Shown here: one piece after another, positions 60,783 through 64,000 of the stretch | Numbering within the stretch: the stretch's first letter is position 1 | How the letters are laid out: every line of letters starts with the position of its first letter | Source: Octadecabacter algicola | GTDB lineage: Bacteria > Pseudomonadota > Alphaproteobacteria > Rhodobacterales > Rhodobacteraceae | Assembly: GCF_021532625.1 (NCBI RefSeq) | Contig: NZ_JAKGAR010000001.1 | Location: forward strand, 1,054,001 to 1,118,000 | Reading direction: 5' to 3' | Length of the DNA stretch: 64,000 bases | Program-made: the position numbers and the translations under genes | The notes under the pieces: generated by a model | Told to the model about the DNA's origin: nothing | Database searches by the model: none | What the model saw: the letters and a program-made list of their open reading frames with translations, nothing else

Positions 60783-62981
60783 ATGGTTGGAACAAGTAAG
60801 ATTCTTACCGTCTCATACGGCACTTTCTCGTGCACACTTGAAGGTTTCGACGATTCCTTCAGCACGATGAAAGCTATCGCGGAATATTTCCGCGGTCTGG
60901 CCGCTGATGACAGGTATTTTGGTGCGGAGCCCCCCACCCCTGATGCAGATATGTTGGCAAAAATCGCAGAGCGTGAAATTTCACGCCGCGTAGATGCTCG
61001 CATGGATGATGGCGAAATCGTTCTTCGGGCCACAGCCCTGAGCGATCAGTCTAAAGGCGACATGTCCGTCACCGACGCAGATGCCGACGATATTGCTGAG
61101 CGCACTGCTGAGGCAGAAGCCGCCGCAACCGCAGAGGCCAAAGCAGAAGCCGAAGCAAAGGCCGCCCGTAAAGCCGCGAAAGCGGCCGCCAAGGCCAAAC
61201 GCAAGGCGGAGAAAGCTGCGAAGGCAAAGGCGAAAGCTGAAGCGGAAGCCGACGCAAAAGCCGAAGCCGACGCAAAAGCCGAAGCCGACGCGAAGGCAGA
61301 GGCTGATGCGAAAGCCGAAGCCGATGCAAAGGCAGAGGCTGATGCGGCAAATAAACTAGACGAAGACACCTCCGTTTTGGAGTCCGTAAGCTCTGCGACA
61401 ACAGACGAGGCGGACACGGCACATGGGTCCGATGTCGAAGAAACACGCGATAGCGCGCTGTCTTCTATGCTCGCGATGTCCAATCCAGCGCCCGAAGCAG
61501 ACGTGAGCGAAACGGTAACAGTTCCGGCGCACCCTGACAGCGAAAGCGTTGCGGCGAAACTTCAGCGTATCCGCGCTGTAGTTGGCCAGTCGCCCGATAC
61601 CTCTGCCGCTAATGATCACACGGACGATTTGACGGAACCGTTCTTGCCAGATGCGGACGACGCATCTGCGATTGAGGACGGCGATGCAACCGACGCGCCA
61701 GACATGATTTCCCGTGTGATGGCACGCAATACTGACGACGCAGAAATCCTCGACGCCCCTGTACAGCCTGAAGCACCACGTGCCCGGGTTGTCCGGATGA
61801 AACGTGCGGATTTCGAAAAAGCGATCGCCGAAAATAAGGAACCAGAAGCAGAGACACCGACAGGAACAAATTTTGCCCTGTTGGACGGCGCTGACGATTT
61901 GGATGAATACCTTGAAGACAGCGACTTTACGGACACTGACATCAAAGAAGATGCGGACCTTGATGACGAGCTCGCTGAAGATCTGAAGGCGATCCATGAA
62001 GATGTGATCAATGACGATGATACGGGCACAATTGATGCACCTGTTGATGACGTTGAAATTGCCGAAGAAGATGAGGCTGAGGTCGACAGCTTTGAAGCTG
62101 ATGCAGAAGATGATGCAACGGACGCCGATACGACAGACGTTGATACCATGGACGCCGATACCACGCTAAGCAGTGCGATTTTGGGCGTCATAGCGGACCA
62201 AGACGAAGATGCTGTGGAAAGCGACGTTGAAGACAGTGTCGAAACTGCTGTCGAAGACGCGCCTGCCGCTTCTGAATTCTTCACCGAGGAACCACAGGTA
62301 GATGACTCCGCCTTGGATCGTTTGATGTCTGAAACAGACGCTCAGATGCAAGAACCCGAAGGCAGCCGTCGCCGCGATGCTATCGCACAGCTAAAGGCCG
62401 CTGTCGCAGCCAAAGAAGCTGCACGCATGGCTGGTGAGGATGACGACGACGACCAAGACGTCGAAAACGCATTCCGCAACGACCTCTCTGAGGTTGTTCA
62501 GCCAGAAAGCAGTGCGATACGTCCACGTCCGGTTATCCGCGACAAGACTCGCACTGAACGCCCTCGCCCTGCTCCGTTGAAACTGGTTGCTGCCCAGCGC
62601 GTCGACCTGCCTGAGACTGAACAACGCGATGGTCCGGTTGTCCCGCGCCGTGTTACCGCCCGTAAGGACGACGCACAGCAACAGCAGCCACAGGCCGCCG
62701 GCTCATTTGCTGAATTCGCAGAAAACATGGGTGCGTCTGAATTGCCGGACCTGTTGGAAGCAGCAGCAGCTTATACGGCCTTTGTTGAAGGTGCGGATGA
62801 ATTCTCTCGCCCACAGATCCTGCGCCGTGTGCGCACTGTGGCCAGTGATGAATTCAATCGCGAAGACGGGCTGCGCAGCTTTGCGGACCTGCTCAAGGCG
62901 GGTCGATTTACCAAAGTGCGCAATGGTCGTTTCCAAGTGGCCGATGACAGCCGCTTTAACCCTGAGAAGCGCGCAAGCTAA
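60783..62981 (+). CDS. Long acidic protein of unknown function with AKAEAD repeats
   Basis: I do not recognise a named family. 732 residues with no signal peptide or membrane helix. The N-terminal domain (1-85, ILTVSYGTFSCTLEGFDDSF, then AEYFRGLAADDRYFGAEPP) looks folded and conserved. A long helical Ala/Glu/Lys region (about 108-190) holds five exact AKAEAD repeats. The Asp/Glu-rich middle (about 200-600) should be disordered. The C-terminal domain (about 640-732: SFAEFAENMGASELPDLLEAAAAYTAFVEG in pieces, RPQILRRVRTVASDE) looks folded again. Cytoplasmic, perhaps a scaffold; automatic pipelines may mislabel it because of its composition. It has its own terminator. Confidence 0.6.
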   Translation: MVGTSKILTVSYGTFSCTLEGFDDSFSTMKAIAEYFRGLAADDRYFGAEPPTPDADMLAKIAEREISRRVDARMDDGEIVLRATALSDQSKGDMSVTDADADDIAERTAEAEAAATAEAKAEAEAKAARKAAKAAAKAKRKAEKAAKAKAKAEAEADAKAEADAKAEADAKAEADAKAEADAKAEADAANKLDEDTSVLESVSSATTDEADTAHGSDVEETRDSALSSMLAMSNPAPEADVSETVTVPAHPDSESVAAKLQRIRAVVGQSPDTSAANDHTDDLTEPFLPDADDASAIEDGDATDAPDMISRVMARNTDDAEILDAPVQPEAPRARVVRMKRADFEKAIAENKEPEAETPTGTNFALLDGADDLDEYLEDSDFTDTDIKEDADLDDELAEDLKAIHEDVINDDDTGTIDAPVDDVEIAEEDEAEVDSFEADAEDDATDADTTDVDTMDADTTLSSAILGVIADQDEDAVESDVEDSVETAVEDAPAASEFFTEEPQVDDSALDRLMSETDAQMQEPEGSRRRDAIAQLKAAVAAKEAARMAGEDDDDDQDVENAFRNDLSEVVQPESSAIRPRPVIRDKTRTERPRPAPLKLVAAQRVDLPETEQRDGPVVPRRVTARKDDAQQQQPQAAGSFAEFAENMGASELPDLLEAAAAYTAFVEGADEFSRPQILRRVRTVASDEFNREDGLRSFADLLKAGRFTKVRNGRFQVADDSRFNPEKRAS
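61254..61343 (+). repeat. Five 18-bp tandem repeats coding AKAEAD
   Basis: Five contiguous 18-base units start at 61254, 61272, 61290, 61308 and 61326. Units 1 and 2 are identical (GCAAAAGCCGAAGCCGAC). Units 3 and 5 differ from them only at synonymous third positions and are nearly identical to each other, and unit 4 is intermediate. Every unit encodes Ala-Lys-Ala-Glu-Ala-Asp. Confidence 0.9.
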
Positions 62982-63000
62982 TCTCTTGAAATAAGAACAC

Positions 63001-63034
63001 AAACGGCGCGTCGGGACATCCCGGCGCGCCGTTT
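63001..63034 (+). terminator. Rho-independent-type terminator
   Basis: AAACGGCGCG (63001-63010) and CGCGCCGTTT (63025-63034) pair perfectly, with an inner CGGG/CCCG extension, and are followed by GTGTTT. It lies 19 bases after the stop codon of the acidic-protein gene. Confidence 0.75.
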
Positions 63035-63126
63035 GTGTTTGAGAAGCCCTCTTGGCAGTAAAGGGCTCAGATCAGCCACAAGTTCCTGTGGAAACCGCGC
63101 CGCGCAGCGGCTCCGCTAGGATCGTG

Positions 63127-63357
63127 TCAGGCGTCAGGGTCCGCTTGGCCAATGCCCTTAAAGACGAACTTGAACGGAAAAGCCCAAAGAACCCCAAGCC
63201 CCACATAGATCGCAAAGTTCACCCAGAATGGGGGTTGATCCAACGGGTCAGGGAACAGCGTATTCATCACCGTCACCGCGATCACCAAGTAGGCAGGTAG
63301 CCCAATCAACAAGATCACCAGCGACCAGCGTTTGCGGGCTTTGTGACTTAGCGCCAT
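63127..63357 (-). CDS. Small DUF2842 membrane protein
   Basis: A 76-residue protein from the ATG at 63357 (MALSHKARKRWS). Two membrane helices (about 14-33, LVILLIGLPAYLVIAVTVMN, and about 45-65, NFAIYVGLGVLWAFPFKFVF) are separated by a Pro-rich loop. It matches DUF2842, a family of short alphaproteobacterial membrane proteins of unknown function. It starts 4 bases after the purA stop and is likely co-transcribed with it. Confidence 0.87.
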   Translation of the reverse strand: MALSHKARKRWSLVILLIGLPAYLVIAVTVMNTLFPDPLDQPPFWVNFAIYVGLGVLWAFPFKFVFKGIGQADPDA

Positions 63358-63361
63358 CAGA

Positions 63362-64000
63362 TCAATCCGCGAACGGGTCAGTGACGAGAATCGTATCTTC
63401 GCGTTCCGGAGACGTGGAAACAAGCGCCACAGGGCATTCGATCAGCTCTTCCACACGGCGCACATATTTGATTGCCTGAGCCGGAAGCTGCGCCCAAGAC
63501 CGCGCACCTTCGGTGCTTTCGGACCAGCCTTCCATTTCCTCGTAGATCGGCGTGCAGCGTGCCTGTGCATCTGCCGCGGTCGGCAAATAGTCCAACCGTT
63601 CGCCATCCAGATCATAGCCAACGCAGATCTTCAGCGTCTCGAACCCGTCCAGAACGTCCAGTTTCGTCAGGCAGATGCCCGTGATTCCAGATGTCGCGCA
63701 AGTTTGGCGCAGCAACGCCGCGTCAAACCAACCACAACGACGTTTGCGACCTGTGGTGGTGCCAAATTCATGGCCGCGCTCACCAAGGCGCTGGCCATCA
63801 GCGTCTTCAAGTTCAGTTGGGAACGGGCCTTCGCCAACGCGGGTTGTGTAGGCTTTTACGATACCCAGAACGTAATCAATCGCCGTAGGACCAAGGCCAA
63901 CACCAGTCGCCGCCTGCCCTGCAATCACGTTGGAACTGGTCACAAACGGATAAGTGCCGAAATCAATGTCCAGCAGTGCGCCTTGTGCACCTTCAAACAG
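63362..64000 (-). CDS. purA: Adenylosuccinate synthetase PurA (C-terminal part)
   Basis: First step of AMP synthesis from IMP (GTP and aspartate dependent). The 212 visible residues begin inside the protein at [19 protein letters not shown] and continue with [39 protein letters not shown] and the substrate-binding segment [15 protein letters not shown]. The 5' part lies beyond the right edge of the window. The last residues are [13 protein letters not shown]; family members often end in a short tail such as this. Confidence 0.95.
   Translation of the reverse strand: MFEGAQGALLDIDFGTYPFVTSSNVIAGQAATGVGLGPTAIDYVLGIVKAYTTRVGEGPFPTELEDADGQRLGERGHEFGTTTGRKRRCGWFDAALLRQTCATSGITGICLTKLDVLDGFETLKICVGYDLDGERLDYLPTAADAQARCTPIYEEMEGWSESTEGARSWAQLPAQAIKYVRRVEELIECPVALVSTSPEREDTILVTDPFAD

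Noticed and set aside
61046-62284. Ala/Ser-rich reading frames opposite the acidic repeat protein
   Set aside because: They mirror the AKAEAD and acidic codons of the real gene and have no independent signals.

Overview
The window looks like chromosomal DNA of a Rhodobacteraceae (Roseobacter-group) alphaproteobacterium. Three things point there: moderately high GC, a DUF1127 gene followed by an array of CCTCCTCCC-loop hairpins (the CcaF1/CcsR 'cuckoo RNA' locus known from Rhodobacter sphaeroides), and many small secreted or membrane families common in that family (DUF2842, DUF2065, DUF2147, Hint-domain proteins). I see no insertion sequence, prophage, CRISPR array or plasmid function. The window cuts murE on the left and purA on the right.

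Layout. 1-4217 (minus) is the start of the division/cell-wall cluster, mraZ-rsmH-ftsL-ftsI-murE, behind a 625-base leader with a strong minus-strand terminator-like hairpin. 4843-6413 carries an acetyltransferase and the Fe-S carrier Mrp. 6695-7300 is the DUF1127 gene plus cuckoo RNA array. 7327-8484 is a divergent Lrp regulator and LysE exporter pair sharing a 10+10 bp dyad. 9020-15078 holds a UvrD/PcrA helicase and pyruvate carboxylase. 15081-20250 is a run of small secreted, redox and membrane genes with tRNA-Gly(GCC). 21123-27334 is the histidine cluster hisB-hisH-hisA-hisF-hisE, interrupted by a DUF2147 gene and by a 2.5 kb block with a Hint-domain protein. 27331-31074 has housekeeping and hypothetical genes, RlmB and tRNA-Tyr(GTA).

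31130-33759 (minus) is a compact three-gene operon: an AprB-like 2x[4Fe-4S] ferredoxin, a ferric-reductase-type haem b membrane protein and a Tat-exported flavoprotein reductase. It reads as a transmembrane electron path with an unassigned terminal substrate and is one of the best candidates for an undescribed system. 34566-39604 carries a glycosyltransferase-like gene, HemN, MetY (with a leader hairpin that hides its ribosome-binding site) and a glycine-amidinotransferase-like enzyme. 40548-43832 encodes an 1094-residue protein with a cytoplasmic PilM/GspL-like start, one membrane helix, four Pro-rich repeats and a PilP/GspC-like end. It is followed by a KefB/C antiporter, cobT/cobS, an FG-GAP protein, a [2Fe-2S] ferredoxin and a peptidoglycan-binding lipoprotein.

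49535-55832 (minus) is an envelope-quality-control and redox run: rpiA, gor, hflK, hflC, a DUF2065 gene and a DegP-type protease. 55987-60644 has a GST, serine dehydratase, two tandem EamA transporters and thiamine diphosphokinase, the last overlapping its convergent neighbour by 56 bp. 60783-62981 is a long acidic protein with five perfect-register AKAEAD repeats, then DUF2842 and purA.

Functions are assigned by reading motifs and family resemblance. No similarity search or folding program was run.
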